Positions 18,042-26,441 are shown, numbered from the stretch's first letter. The stretch is DNA of 64,000 nt from an uncultured Lachnospiraceae bacterium (GCA_947178125.1 CAMWXB010000007.1:1-64000), one strand, 5' to 3'. The notes: generated by a model from the sequence alone, not told the origin. Program-made: numbers and translations.

Positions 18042-18066
18042 AAGCACCGGATTTCCGGTGCTTTTT
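18042..18066. terminator. Bidirectional intrinsic terminator
   Basis: AAGCACCGG / CCGGTGCTT with a short ATTT loop, flanked by A-run and T-run. It ends the isomerase gene and the convergent FliD-like gene. Confidence 0.9.
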
Positions 18067-18087
18067 GCTTGTATGTTTATAGTAACG

Positions 18088-18798
18088 TTATACAATCCCA
18101 TTCATGATAGATGCCGTATCCAGTGATGTACGCGTACCCTGGCTGTTGTAAAGCGTGGAACTGCCGTTGTTGGCATATCTGTAAATCTGGCTCGCTCTGT
18201 TGGATACCTGATTCGCAAAGGAATTGCTGCCTTTGAAAAGTGTCTTTAAAGTAGACATATTCGCCTTCTTAAAAGTCTTTTCGTCAATGGATAAAGTACG
18301 GTCGGCATTCATCGTAATGCCTGCCTTTGCTAACATCTTGTAGTTGGCATAAGTCGTATTGTTCATTGTATTTGCCTGATTGCTGACGGCGCTTACGCTG
18401 CTGTTCGACGCATTTTTGATCATGGAATTATAATCCTTGACAAAAGAAGATACGCTGTCATAAATTTTATCCATGTTCTCTTCAGTATACTCCAGATTGT
18501 TCAGCGCTGAAGCGCTCTTCTGTGCAGCCTTGGCCGATGAAGAAGCGGCACTGTCTTTGCCGACTTTATTTTTGGAGGTCGTATCACTATCTTCCTCCAT
18601 TGCCTTTGTTTGTTTTGCATAGTAGGCTTTTAACATTCTGCCATAACTTCCGTTCTTAATAGAAGCATAATCACTTAATAAAGTGTTGCTTGCCAGACCG
18701 CCTAACCCGCTCCCGGCAGAAGAAGAAAAGCCGGAACTCAATAAACTGGAATAAACATCTCCCAGACCGGATGTTAAACCGCTAAGACCAATTGCCAT
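18088..18798 (-). CDS. FliD-like (flagellar cap C-terminal type) protein
   Basis: A 236-residue Ser/Asn/Ala-rich protein. The C-terminal half (ITMNADRTLSIDEKTFKKA, LFKGSNSFANQVSNRASQI, GTRTSLDT) looks like the C-terminal part of flagellar hook-associated protein FliD, but the protein is far shorter than FliD and no flagellar gene is near. It has no signal peptide. The start at 18798 (MAIGLSGL) has AAAGGAG eight bases upstream. Function unknown; perhaps an exported filament-like or motility accessory protein. Confidence 0.7.
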   Translation of the reverse strand: MAIGLSGLTSGLGDVYSSLLSSGFSSSAGSGLGGLASNTLLSDYASIKNGSYGRMLKAYYAKQTKAMEEDSDTTSKNKVGKDSAASSSAKAAQKSASALNNLEYTEENMDKIYDSVSSFVKDYNSMIKNASNSSVSAVSNQANTMNNTTYANYKMLAKAGITMNADRTLSIDEKTFKKANMSTLKTLFKGSNSFANQVSNRASQIYRYANNGSSTLYNSQGTRTSLDTASIMNGIV

Positions 18799-18876
18799 AA
18801 TGATCACTCCTTTGATTCTTTTTGATTCGTATTTATCAGACTTCCATGTCGATTTTTAATAAATTTATCTATATAT

Positions 18877-18906
18877 ATTATCTCGGCATTTGGCATGATT
18901 TGTAAA
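18877..18906 (-). promoter_or_regulatory. Promoter of the FliD-like gene
   Basis: On the reverse strand TTTACA, an 18-bp spacer and GATAAT, about 80 bp before the start codon. Confidence 0.5.
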
Positions 18907-19037
18907 GAGGAAATTTAAAAAAATTTCATTTTTTTAAATCATGCGATGACGGAAAAAGATAACTTGCGGAATGGGGATATCTACGTCATAATAAGAATAG
19001 AAAGAATTTGACAGGATAGGCAGGAGGGCGGAAAACA

Positions 19038-19529
19038 ATGAAGAACAGAGGCAATGAACTATTTCAGTTTGTGGGCGGGCTTGCGATGCTGGTCGTCGGG
19101 CTTTTTATACTTTCACAGAAGGTGATTGTAACATCGGGCTTTTTTGGGACAGGCATCTGGTTTGGAAATTTTCATATGAGCAATGGCCTGATCATGATAC
19201 CCTTTATCATTGGCATTGTCTGGATGTTTGCTTCCGGCGGCAGTTTTTGGTCTAAAGTGTTTACGGTGATCAGCGTGATTCTCATCATTGCCGCAATTAT
19301 TATTTCCACCAGAATTTATTTGGCACATCTTACTTTATATGAGTGGATCCTGATCCTGGTGCTGATATTCGGCGGGGCCGGCCTGTTAGCCAGAGTGTTA
19401 TTCGCCATGCCGGGAAAGAGCCGGCGTGAAAAAGAAGATGACCAGAAGGTAATAGAGGTTCAGGACAAAATGCGCGAAATCGAGAGAGAAATCGAACAGA
19501 TCAAGAAAGGTTCCCAGATTGAAAAATAA
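19038..19529 (+). CDS. Membrane protein with charged coiled-coil tail
   Basis: A 163-residue protein: four hydrophobic spans in residues ~8-130, then a charged helical tail (DKMREIEREIEQIKKGSQIEK). GCAGGAGGGCGG precedes the start. No family recognised. A possible promoter (TTGCGG-17-CATAAT) lies at 18964-18992. Confidence 0.7.
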   Translation: MKNRGNELFQFVGGLAMLVVGLFILSQKVIVTSGFFGTGIWFGNFHMSNGLIMIPFIIGIVWMFASGGSFWSKVFTVISVILIIAAIIISTRIYLAHLTLYEWILILVLIFGGAGLLARVLFAMPGKSRREKEDDQKVIEVQDKMREIEREIEQIKKGSQIEK

Positions 19530-19602
19530 ATGTATGAAATTATTTTCAAAGATTGGAATACACCGGCATATACTGTACAAATAATAATGCAGGGTGGTTT
19601 GC

Positions 19603-19980
19603 ATGAGTGAGAATAAAAAGCCATGGAATGAAAAACTGAAACTTGTTTTAAATGAGTTGGAAGACAAAATCGGTGCGGAAAGTGAGGGAACGGCGCGGAA
19701 CAGGAAAGTACACAGGACGCATCAGAAAAAATATGAGACAAAAGCAGAGTGGAAAAAGGCGGCTTTCAGGCAGGAGGTTCTTTTACATATCGTGATGTCG
19801 GCCGCTTTTCTGTTAACGACCGTCGCGCTTCTTCAAGGCATTGTTAAAGTACTGCCGGAGTCCATTACAGTCAGCAGCAGCGTCAATGGAAGGGAGCTTC
19901 CTATCTATTGTGTGGAGACGGATAAGAAGCAGATTGCATTGAGCTTTGATGCGGCATGTGGAGGCGGTCAATTGCGGTAA
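19603..19980 (+). pseudogene. Polysaccharide deacetylase, N-terminal fragment (interrupted)
   Basis: The native part is 19603-19958 (MSENKKPW start). It codes for a cytoplasmic head, one membrane span (residues ~57-80) and the beginning of the deacetylase domain, RELPIYCVETDKKQIALSFDAA. The frame then runs into mobile-element DNA and adds CGGGQLR before a stop. The rest of the gene is at 29162-29741. Joining the two parts at the shared CGGCATG reads SFDAAWGNEDTAK, the canonical first motif of the family. In PdaB-type enzymes this domain removes acetyl groups from peptidoglycan or other polysaccharides outside the membrane. Confidence 0.93.
19952..19977 (+). other. Left attachment site (attL)
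   Basis: Core CGGCATG plus the element arm GGCGGTCAATTGCGG. Host sequence lies to the left (AGCTTTGATG). Confidence 0.8.
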
Positions 19981-20085
19981 AAATCCGATTGTATTTTTAT
20001 TGTATATTTTTACGTTTATATAGTGACTTCATAACAGAATTATGATACAATCCTTTTATCAAATTTAAGAAGGAGGTGAAACGAT

Positions 20086-20523
20086 ATGACAAACAATGAA
20101 CTGTTGCTTGCAATTTCCGATATGATGGATACGAAACTGCGGGCGGAGCTGCAGCCGTTGAGAAATGAAATGAAAGATTTCAAGGATGAGCTGCGAAGCG
20201 AAATGCAGGATTTCAAGGATGAGATGCGAAGCGAAATGAAGGATTTCAAGGATGAGATGCGAAACGAAATGAAGGATTTCAAGGGTGGGATGCAAAGCGA
20301 AATGCAGGATTTCAAGAATGTAATGCAGAGCGGAGTCCGTCAGATTAAGCTGTTTCAGGAGAATATCATACTTCCGCGTCTGGATACGATCGAGTCCTGC
20401 TATCTTGATACCTATCGCCGTTACAGGGATAATGCCGACAGGATGGAAGCTGTATATGAGGATGTTGGCATCATGAAAAAAGTGCTTGCGGAACATAGCA
20501 GACAACTCCAGAAACTGGCATAA
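20086..20523 (+). CDS. Coiled-coil protein with 11-residue repeats
   Basis: A 145-residue protein, AAGGAGG start. After MTNNELLLAISDMMDTKLRA come about five 11-residue repeats of the form (R/N)xEMKDFKDEM, coded by 33-bp near-identical DNA repeats (20164-20310), then a helical tail. An 11-residue repeat predicts a right-handed or straight coiled coil. The N-terminal segment and tail are seen in small Lachnospiraceae proteins of unknown function. It is the left-most gene of the mobile element, 3 bp from the convergent recombinase stop. Role in recombination or as cargo is unknown. Confidence 0.75.
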   Translation: MTNNELLLAISDMMDTKLRAELQPLRNEMKDFKDELRSEMQDFKDEMRSEMKDFKDEMRNEMKDFKGGMQSEMQDFKNVMQSGVRQIKLFQENIILPRLDTIESCYLDTYRRYRDNADRMEAVYEDVGIMKKVLAEHSRQLQKLA

Positions 20524-20526
20524 TTC

Positions 20527-22119
20527 TTAACAATTCAGATTATCTGTAAATCTTTCAGGTTTATCGGAAAAACGATAGACCACGGTTATCTTATGGTCTT
20601 CATAGATTCTGATCTCATGGAGCATGGCGGTCACGGTTTCTCTGTCCAATTGTTCCACTTCACGATATTTTAACAGGTGTTGAATCCAGGGTATGGATAA
20701 TGTATCTGGCAGTTTTTGCGTATTTTCATGGGACTCCAGACTTACAAGCTGTTTGTTCAGAAGTTCTTCTTTGCGCGTATAGTCCTGCCTGTAAGCGGTA
20801 AATTCTTCTTCGGAAAGGAGTTCTTCCCGATAGTCTTCATAGACGCCTTTTTTCAGTCTCCGGATTCGGTTTCGTTCCGCAAGTATTCGTTTTTTTTCCT
20901 GTTCATATTCAGCTCCTGCAGTAGCGTTTTCAAAGGTCCGGGATGTTAAAATTTCTTCTGAAATGTCCATATGATGCAGAATCGCATTCAAATCTTCCAA
21001 CAGGATATTTTCCAGCGTCTGGTATGCTGTCTTATGCGGCGTACAGGCCTGACGGCCGGAACGTACATAGCTTCCGCAATAGTAACAGGTACCGGATGAA
21101 TTGTTTTTTTTGACAAGCGCCCGGCCGCAGTCTCCGCACTTTAAAAAGCCTGCCAGAACAGACGGACTGGAAGTCAGGTCAAGGCTCCTGGTCCGGCGGT
21201 TCAGCAGGTTCTGTGTTTTTTTCCAGGTACTTTCATCGATAATTGCGTCATGTGTTCCCGGCACGATGATCCAGTTTTCCGGCTGTCTTGCATGAGCTTT
21301 TCCTCTCATTTGCTGACTTTTCCGGCCCTGGACCATGTTGCCGAGATACATTTCGTTCTGCAGAATGCGGTGGACGGTCGAATAGCTCCAGTAGGAAATG
21401 CTGTCCGTATGATGGGCATTCCGGTAATGCTCGCCGTTTGCATTTTTATAGGCGGAAGGACAGAGGATGCCTTCTTCGTTTAAGATGCCTGCAATGCGGA
21501 GTTTGCCGCAGCCTGCATTGTAGAGGGCAAAAATTCTGCGTACGACGCCGGCGGCATATTCGTCGATGACCAGCCTGTTCTTATTAGAAGGAGACTTTCG
21601 ATAACCATAGGAAGGAAAAGCGCCAATAAATTCCCCGGCTTTCTGCTTGGTCAGAACGGAAGCGTGGATTTTCCGGGAAATATCCCGGGCGTACTGTTCG
21701 TTAAAAATATTTTTGATGGGCAGGAGCATGTCATAGGCCTGCGTAAAGCTGTCAATATTATCCGTAATGGAAATGAACCGGACATTCCGCTCCGGGAAAT
21801 ATCGTTCCAGATATCTTCCCGTGTCGATATAATCGCGTCCGAACCGGGACAGGTCTTTCACGATGACGCAGTTGACCTTTCCGGCTTCGATATCGCTTAT
21901 CATCCGCCGAAAAGCGGGACGTTCATAATTTGTCCCGGAAAAACCGTCATCAATGTAAATGTCGTATACGAGCAGGGTGTCCCGATCTTTTATGTAATCG
22001 GCAAGAAACTTTTTCTGATTGCTGATGCTGTTGCTTTCGGCCTTGTCACCGTCATCTCTGGATAATCTGATATATTCCGCTACATGGAAAAACATTTCTT
22101 TTCTCATAAAAACTTCCAT
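20527..22119 (-). CDS. Large serine recombinase
   Basis: About 530 residues from MEVFMRKEMFFHVAEYIRLS. The catalytic Ser is in YIRLSRDDGD (Ser20), with the resolvase motifs DDGFSGTNYERPAFRRM and DLSRFGRDYIDTGRYLE. A recombinase domain follows (GYRKSPSNKNRLVIDEYAAGVVRRIFALY, here described in parts), then a zinc ribbon (CGDCGRALV ... CYYCGSY) and a helical C-terminal tail. It resembles the TnpX/TndX group, which cut and join circular elements without a phage. It should excise and integrate the element at 19952-29161. The start is placed right after the stop of the small gene at 22121, one base apart, so the two are translationally coupled. Confidence 0.93.
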   Translation of the reverse strand: MEVFMRKEMFFHVAEYIRLSRDDGDKAESNSISNQKKFLADYIKDRDTLLVYDIYIDDGFSGTNYERPAFRRMISDIEAGKVNCVIVKDLSRFGRDYIDTGRYLERYFPERNVRFISITDNIDSFTQAYDMLLPIKNIFNEQYARDISRKIHASVLTKQKAGEFIGAFPSYGYRKSPSNKNRLVIDEYAAGVVRRIFALYNAGCGKLRIAGILNEEGILCPSAYKNANGEHYRNAHHTDSISYWSYSTVHRILQNEMYLGNMVQGRKSQQMRGKAHARQPENWIIVPGTHDAIIDESTWKKTQNLLNRRTRSLDLTSSPSVLAGFLKCGDCGRALVKKNNSSGTCYYCGSYVRSGRQACTPHKTAYQTLENILLEDLNAILHHMDISEEILTSRTFENATAGAEYEQEKKRILAERNRIRRLKKGVYEDYREELLSEEEFTAYRQDYTRKEELLNKQLVSLESHENTQKLPDTLSIPWIQHLLKYREVEQLDRETVTAMLHEIRIYEDHKITVVYRFSDKPERFTDNLNC

Positions 22120-22120
22120 T

Positions 22121-22303
22121 TTATTCAATCTGCGAATTTGAGGCGCGTTTTCCGGTTGCCGGCGTGGCTGCATGACCGGAAGCTGGAAAAAGGTGCAGCC
22201 GGATGATCTGCTCTATGAACTCATCCACCGTGATATCTCCCAGAAATTCCCTTTCAATCGTATAATCTGCATCATCTGCTGCTTTTTGTATGTTTTGCCG
22301 CAA
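22121..22303 (-). CDS. Small acidic protein coupled to recombinase
   Basis: A 60-residue protein (MRQNIQKAADDADYTIEREF then LGDITVDEFIEQIIRLHL) whose stop codon is one base from the recombinase start. It looks like a genuine small gene, helical and acidic in the middle, with a less conserved tail. Position suggests a directionality factor or a regulator of recombinase synthesis; no homolog is recognised, so this is inference. Confidence 0.6.
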   Translation of the reverse strand: MRQNIQKAADDADYTIEREFLGDITVDEFIEQIIRLHLFPASGHAATPATGKRASNSQIE

Positions 22304-22436
22304 CGCGTTCGCCTCTTAACAGTATGGTGTTTTATAAAATATACGGCGGAAGAGTGTGCGATTATGTCCCTTTTCGAAGAAAAATTTTTTGAAGAAAAGT
22401 TTTTTAAAAAAAATTTTAGAAAAATGAATTTCTATG

Positions 22437-22465
22437 TTGACAAACGATATATGTTAATATATTAT
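22437..22465 (+). promoter_or_regulatory. Promoter of the NAD module
   Basis: TTGACA at 22437, a 17-bp spacer and TATTAT at 22460, about 75 bp before the nicotinamidase start. The region just upstream is strongly A/T-rich. Confidence 0.75.
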
Positions 22466-22477
22466 TGTTAATAACAA
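22465..22477 (+). promoter_or_regulatory. Candidate operator (13-bp palindrome)
   Basis: TTGTTA A TAACAA is a perfect palindrome around a central A. It covers the end of the -10 box and the expected transcription start, the place for a repressor. The NrtR-like protein at 28424 is the candidate binder. Confidence 0.55.
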
Positions 22478-22537
22478 ATAAATAATAACAAAAAGAAAAT
22501 AAGAGATGGGAAGTATGAAACAGGAAAGGAGCAGATT

Positions 22538-23065
22538 ATGAACAGGAAAAAGGTATTAGTGGTAGTGGATATGCAGAAGGATTTTATTGACGGTGCGTTG
22601 GGAACGAAGGAGGCAGTTGGAATCGTCGAGAAAGCGGCAGCCGAAATTGCACAGTTTACGGGTAAGATTTTCGTGACAATGGATACTCATGAGAACAATT
22701 ATCTGGAGACGGCTGAGGGAAAGAAACTTCCGGTTCCGCATTGTATCAAAGGAACGGACGGATGGCTTTTGAATGAAAAGATACGGGCGGCATTAGCCGG
22801 GAAAGCGTATACGATAATTGAAAAGGGGACGTTTGGCTCCACGAAGTTAGCCGATGCGGTCCGTGAGATTGGAAATCAGGAGGAATTGGAAATCGAGTGC
22901 TTCGGTCTGTGTACTGACATATGTGTCGTTTCTAATGTGCTGCTGTTAAAGGCGAATTTCCCGGAAGCAAAGATTACGGTCAGGGCGGACTGCTGTGCAG
23001 GAGTAACGCCGGAAAGCCACGAGGCGGCGTTGAAAACAATGCGGATGTGCCAGATTGAAGTATGA
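22538..23065 (+). CDS. pncA: Nicotinamidase / isochorismatase-family hydrolase
   Basis: A 175-residue cysteine hydrolase of the PncA type. The catalytic triad is visible as Asp11 (VVVDMQKDF), Lys96 (IEKGTF) and Cys129 (LCTDICV); metal ligands Asp49, His51 and His68 (MDTHENN, PVPHC) fit nicotinamidases. It converts nicotinamide to nicotinic acid. AAAGGAG site six bases before the ATG. First gene of the NAD module. Other isochorismatase-like amidases share the fold, so the substrate is inferred from the metal site and neighbours. Confidence 0.88.
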   Translation: MNRKKVLVVVDMQKDFIDGALGTKEAVGIVEKAAAEIAQFTGKIFVTMDTHENNYLETAEGKKLPVPHCIKGTDGWLLNEKIRAALAGKAYTIIEKGTFGSTKLADAVREIGNQEELEIECFGLCTDICVVSNVLLLKANFPEAKITVRADCCAGVTPESHEAALKTMRMCQIEV

Positions 23066-23131
23066 AGGTATGAGAAGCAATTTTCCGAGGAGTGTGGGAA
23101 AATTTAAAGATAGATAGACAGGAGGCCGATT

Positions 23132-23947
23132 ATGATCAGAATCAATAAAAATGACGTGAGTGTCAATAAATTTCCAGATGGAACACTTTTATTAAAAGAA
23201 CTGATTTCAGAGGATTGCGGTCAGGAGGAAAGGAAGCGGAAGGCGACGATCACATGGTTGTTTGAAAATAATGAAGAACTGGTGACGCTGATTTATCTTG
23301 CGGGGCATCTCCGGACGCACGGTGTGGCGGAATTGTCGCTCGATATGCCATATATCCCGAATGCACGCCAGGACCGTGTGAAAGCGGCGGAAGATGTTTT
23401 TACGCTGAAATACTTTGCGGAAGTGATCAACTGGCTGAACTTTGATTCCGTTATCGTTCTGGATCCGCATTCTTCCGTTAGTGAAGCATTAATTGATAAG
23501 ATTCTGGTGCGGACGCCGGAGCCTTTTATCCGAAAGGTTATCGACAAAATCGGCGGCGAAAAAGAACTGACGATGTTCTATCCCGATGAGGGGGCATGTA
23601 AGCGGTATTCCGGGATGTTCAGACTACCCTATGCCTTCGGAATCAAAAATCGGGACTGGGAGACGGGAGACATCAGAGGGCTGGATGTCTCCGGGATGGC
23701 GGACTGTATTCGGGACAGGAAGATTCTGATCGTAGACGATATTTCCAGCAGGGGCGGTACCTTTTATTTCAGCGCAAAGAAGCTGAAAGAGCTGGGGGCA
23801 AAAGAGATTTATCTGTATATTTCGCATTGTGAGAATACCATTCTGGAAGGCGATGTTTTGAAGAGCGGACTGATTGAGAGAGTTTTTACGACGAACAGCA
23901 TTTTTACGAAAAAAGATGAAAGGATAGAGGTGTTTGACTATGAATAA
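23132..23947 (+). CDS. prs: Ribose-phosphate pyrophosphokinase (short form)
   Basis: A 271-residue PRPP synthetase, shorter than the ~315-residue housekeeping enzyme. Visible motifs: NKFPDGTLLLKE near the start, PNARQDR, VLDPHSSVSEAL and the PRPP loop VDDISSRGGTF. It makes the PRPP that the nicotinamide phosphoribosyltransferase next door consumes. Such short Prs proteins are known beside nadV genes in phages. It overlaps the next gene by 8 bp, so the two are co-translated. AGGAGG site upstream. Confidence 0.9.
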   Translation: MIRINKNDVSVNKFPDGTLLLKELISEDCGQEERKRKATITWLFENNEELVTLIYLAGHLRTHGVAELSLDMPYIPNARQDRVKAAEDVFTLKYFAEVINWLNFDSVIVLDPHSSVSEALIDKILVRTPEPFIRKVIDKIGGEKELTMFYPDEGACKRYSGMFRLPYAFGIKNRDWETGDIRGLDVSGMADCIRDRKILIVDDISSRGGTFYFSAKKLKELGAKEIYLYISHCENTILEGDVLKSGLIERVFTTNSIFTKKDERIEVFDYE

Positions 23948-25409
23948 GACAAATCCAATGTTATTGATCGATTATTATAAAGCGGTGCACGCGGAAATGC
24001 TTCCCGAAAAGATGACGAAATCCGTTTCTTATTTTACGCCACGGATGAGCAGGATTGGGCGGTGGGATAAGGTGGTCATGTTCGGCCTGCAGGGATTTAT
24101 CAAAACATATCTGATTGATTATTTTAACAAAGAATTTTTTGAAAAACCCTTCGAGGAAGTTGTTGCGGAATATCAAAGAGTTCTGGATAATACGCTTGGA
24201 GCAGGTGTATACGGCATCGAAAAGATTAAGAAGCTTCACAAGTTGGGATATCTGCCGATAGAAATCGTCGCACTGCCTGAGGGGACGAGAGTTCCGGTCC
24301 ATGTGCCGATGTTCGGCATTACGAATACACATCCCGATTTCGCGTGGCTGCCGCAGGCGCTGGAGAGCCTGATTTCTGCGGAAAGCTGGCATCCCATGAT
24401 CGCAGCGACAGTGGGCTGTACTTATCGTGAGATTGTGAACCGGTATTATGATCTGACCTGCGATGACAGTCTTGAAAAAGCGAAAGCGCTCGGAGCGTTT
24501 GATTTCAGGGGGGAAGAATGCACGGAATCAGCCATCAAGGCAGGCGCAGGCTGGTGTCTTTCTTTTCTGAATACGGCGACAGTGCCGGTTGTTCCCTGGC
24601 TGGAACAGATGTATTGCTGTGACTGTACGAAGGAGCCAGTCGCGTATGGCAGCCCCAGTACGGAGCACGCGGTCATGTGCAGCAATTATGCGGTGGACGG
24701 CGACGAGATTACTTTTCTGCGGCGGCTGCTCACTGAAATCTATCCGAATATGAGTGTTTCGGTGGTGCTGGATTCTTACGATTATTGGAATGTGATTGAG
24801 AATATCCTGCCGCAGTTGAAAGAAGAGATTATGAACCACAACGGATGTATGCTGATGCGGGGCGACTCCGGCGACTGTGTGGAAGTCGTTACAAAGACTG
24901 TTTTCAAACTTTGGGAGGAATTCGGCGGAACAATGAACAGCAAAGGCTATAGAGTGCTGGTCCCTCATGTAAAGGCGATATACGGTGATTCCATTACTGT
25001 GCAGCGGTGCGAACAGATTTATCAGATTCTGGAAGAAAATGGTTTTGCCTGCTCCAACGTGGCGCTCGGCGTCGGTTCTTTTTCCTTCCAGTGCATCGAA
25101 GAAGACGGTGTTCTAAAACCCTTTACGAGAGATACGTTCAGTTCCTGCATCAAGGCGACATATTGCGAAATTGACGGGAAACCGTACCCGATCTTCAAAG
25201 ACCCGAAAGACGGCGGCTTCAAAAAGTCCCAAAAGGGCTGCTGTGTCGTATCGGAAGAAAATGGTGAACTGCGGTACAGGGATGAACTGAACTGGGAAGA
25301 GGCATCTTCCGGCAGCAATCTTTTACAGACGGTATTTAAAGACGGCGTTCTGCTCAGAGAACAATCGCTGCGGGAGATACGGGACAGGTTACACGCGGGT
25401 GCGTTTTAA
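23940..25409 (+). CDS. nadV: Nicotinamide phosphoribosyltransferase (NAMPT/NadV)
   Basis: A 489-residue protein with the NAMPT pattern: LLIDYYKAVHAEMLP, FGLQGFIKTYL, a STEHAVMC segment with the catalytic His (~241), SVSVVLDSYDYWNV, MRGDSGD (the RPDSG position), and GVGSFSF. It joins nicotinamide and PRPP to make NMN, bypassing nicotinic acid. The ATG at 23940 is preceded by GAGG; a TTG two codons upstream is less likely. The stop is followed at once by a long imperfect hairpin (25411-25633). Confidence 0.92.
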   Translation: MNKTNPMLLIDYYKAVHAEMLPEKMTKSVSYFTPRMSRIGRWDKVVMFGLQGFIKTYLIDYFNKEFFEKPFEEVVAEYQRVLDNTLGAGVYGIEKIKKLHKLGYLPIEIVALPEGTRVPVHVPMFGITNTHPDFAWLPQALESLISAESWHPMIAATVGCTYREIVNRYYDLTCDDSLEKAKALGAFDFRGEECTESAIKAGAGWCLSFLNTATVPVVPWLEQMYCCDCTKEPVAYGSPSTEHAVMCSNYAVDGDEITFLRRLLTEIYPNMSVSVVLDSYDYWNVIENILPQLKEEIMNHNGCMLMRGDSGDCVEVVTKTVFKLWEEFGGTMNSKGYRVLVPHVKAIYGDSITVQRCEQIYQILEENGFACSNVALGVGSFSFQCIEEDGVLKPFTRDTFSSCIKATYCEIDGKPYPIFKDPKDGGFKKSQKGCCVVSEENGELRYRDELNWEEASSGSNLLQTVFKDGVLLREQSLREIRDRLHAGAF

Positions 25410-25410
25410 A

Positions 25411-25633
25411 AGCGTTTAGGCAATTGCGAAACGCATGATTCCAAGATAGCAGTTGTGCAAAATAGACAAATCGCAAGCAGGGGGCTGTGTCGCCGCCGGT
25501 GTTTAGACGCCGTATTTTGGCGTCTTATGCACCGCTGCGAGCGACAGCGCAGCGAAAGCGTGCCCTGCGGTGATTGTCTATTTTGTACAACGGGAGCCTT
25601 CGAAAACATCGTTTCGAAATTACCTAAAAAGCG
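25411..25633. repeat. Family B long foldback, divergent copy inside the element
   Basis: A ~223-bp imperfect hairpin between nadV and nadE. Outer arms TTTAGGCAATTGCGAAACG / CGTTTCGAAATTACCTAAA, middle arms GTTGTGCAAAATAGACAA (25453) / TTGTCTATTTTGTACAAC (25574), centre AGACGCCGTATTTTGGCGTC. Read on the reverse strand it has GGCACGCTTTCGCTGCGC and GCAGCGGTGCATAAG, matching the conserved words of the copies at 42206, 57533 and 59864. Confidence 0.75.
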
Positions 25634-25640
25634 TTGGAAG

Positions 25641-25663
25641 AAAGGAGCATGGTTATAGGGATG
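25641..25663 (+). repeat. Start-codon motif (family E) at nadE
   Basis: AAAGGAGC then ATGGTTATAGGGATG; the last ATG is taken as the nadE start, 13 bases after AAAGGAG. Confidence 0.6.
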
Positions 25664-26413
25664 AAAGAATTTCAGGCAATGGAAGTAAAAGAGAAATGTG
25701 TAACGTGGATCAGGGATTTTTTTGAAAAAAACGGAAAAGGCTGCAACTGCATCATCGGCATTTCGGGAGGAAAGGACAGTTCCGTCGCTGCGGCCTTATG
25801 CGTGGAAGCGCTCGGCAAAGACCGGGTCATCGGGGTTCTCATGCCGAACGGGGAACAAAGTGACATCGATGTGGCCAAAAAGCTGGTGGAATTTCTGGGA
25901 ATCACAGGCATTACCGTTAATATTGGACCGATTGTGCAGGCAGCTGCACAGGGCATACAACAGGCGCAGCAGGAGGGCTTGAGCAATCAGGCGGCAGTCA
26001 ATCTGCCCGCCCGCATCCGCATGGCGGTTCTGTACGCAGTATCGCAGTCAAAGAACGGCAGGGTGGCGAATACCTGCAATCTCTCTGAGGACTGGGTCGG
26101 TTATTCGACGCGTTATGGCGACAGTGTGGGAGATTTCAGTCCCCTTTCCGAGCTGACGGTTACGGAGGTGAAGCTACTGGGCAAAGCGGCCGGTCTGCCG
26201 GACGAATTTATCGAGAAGGTGCCGTCCGACGGCCTTTGTGGAAAAAGTGACGAGGAAAATCTTGGTTTTTCCTATAAAGTGCTGGACAGATATATCCGTA
26301 CCGGGGAAATAGAGGATGCCGGCGTCAGGGAAAAAATTGACAGGCTGCATGAAAAGAATCTGTTCAAGCTGCAGCTGATGCCGAAATTTACAGAGCTGGA
26401 AGTTCCGGTTTGA
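25661..26413 (+). CDS. nadE: NH3-dependent NAD synthetase (element-borne)
   Basis: A 250-residue NadE without a glutaminase domain. ATP-pyrophosphatase loop GISGGKDSS, then NLSEDWVGYSTRYGD, DFSPLSELT, and KVPSDGLCGKSDEENLGF, all canonical. It amidates nicotinic acid adenine dinucleotide to NAD. A second, glutamine-dependent NAD synthetase is at 52131 in the chromosome, so this is an extra copy brought by the element. The start follows the repeated leader motif; ATG 25649 and TTG 25634 in the same frame would add the leader residues and are less likely. Confidence 0.93.
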   Translation: MKEFQAMEVKEKCVTWIRDFFEKNGKGCNCIIGISGGKDSSVAAALCVEALGKDRVIGVLMPNGEQSDIDVAKKLVEFLGITGITVNIGPIVQAAAQGIQQAQQEGLSNQAAVNLPARIRMAVLYAVSQSKNGRVANTCNLSEDWVGYSTRYGDSVGDFSPLSELTVTEVKLLGKAAGLPDEFIEKVPSDGLCGKSDEENLGFSYKVLDRYIRTGEIEDAGVREKIDRLHEKNLFKLQLMPKFTELEVPV

Positions 26414-26441
26414 AAAAAGTGAGTCAGGGGGGGGATAGACG

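Noticed and set aside
22304-22436. A gene in the A/T-rich stretch before the NAD promoter
   Set aside because: A forward frame exists but is low complexity (EEKFFEEKFFKKNF), lacks a ribosome site and crosses the promoter.
25411-25633. Foldback between nadV and nadE as a riboswitch or retron RNA
   Set aside because: No reverse transcriptase is nearby, no known riboswitch core is recognisable, and related copies occur in both orientations at unrelated genes.
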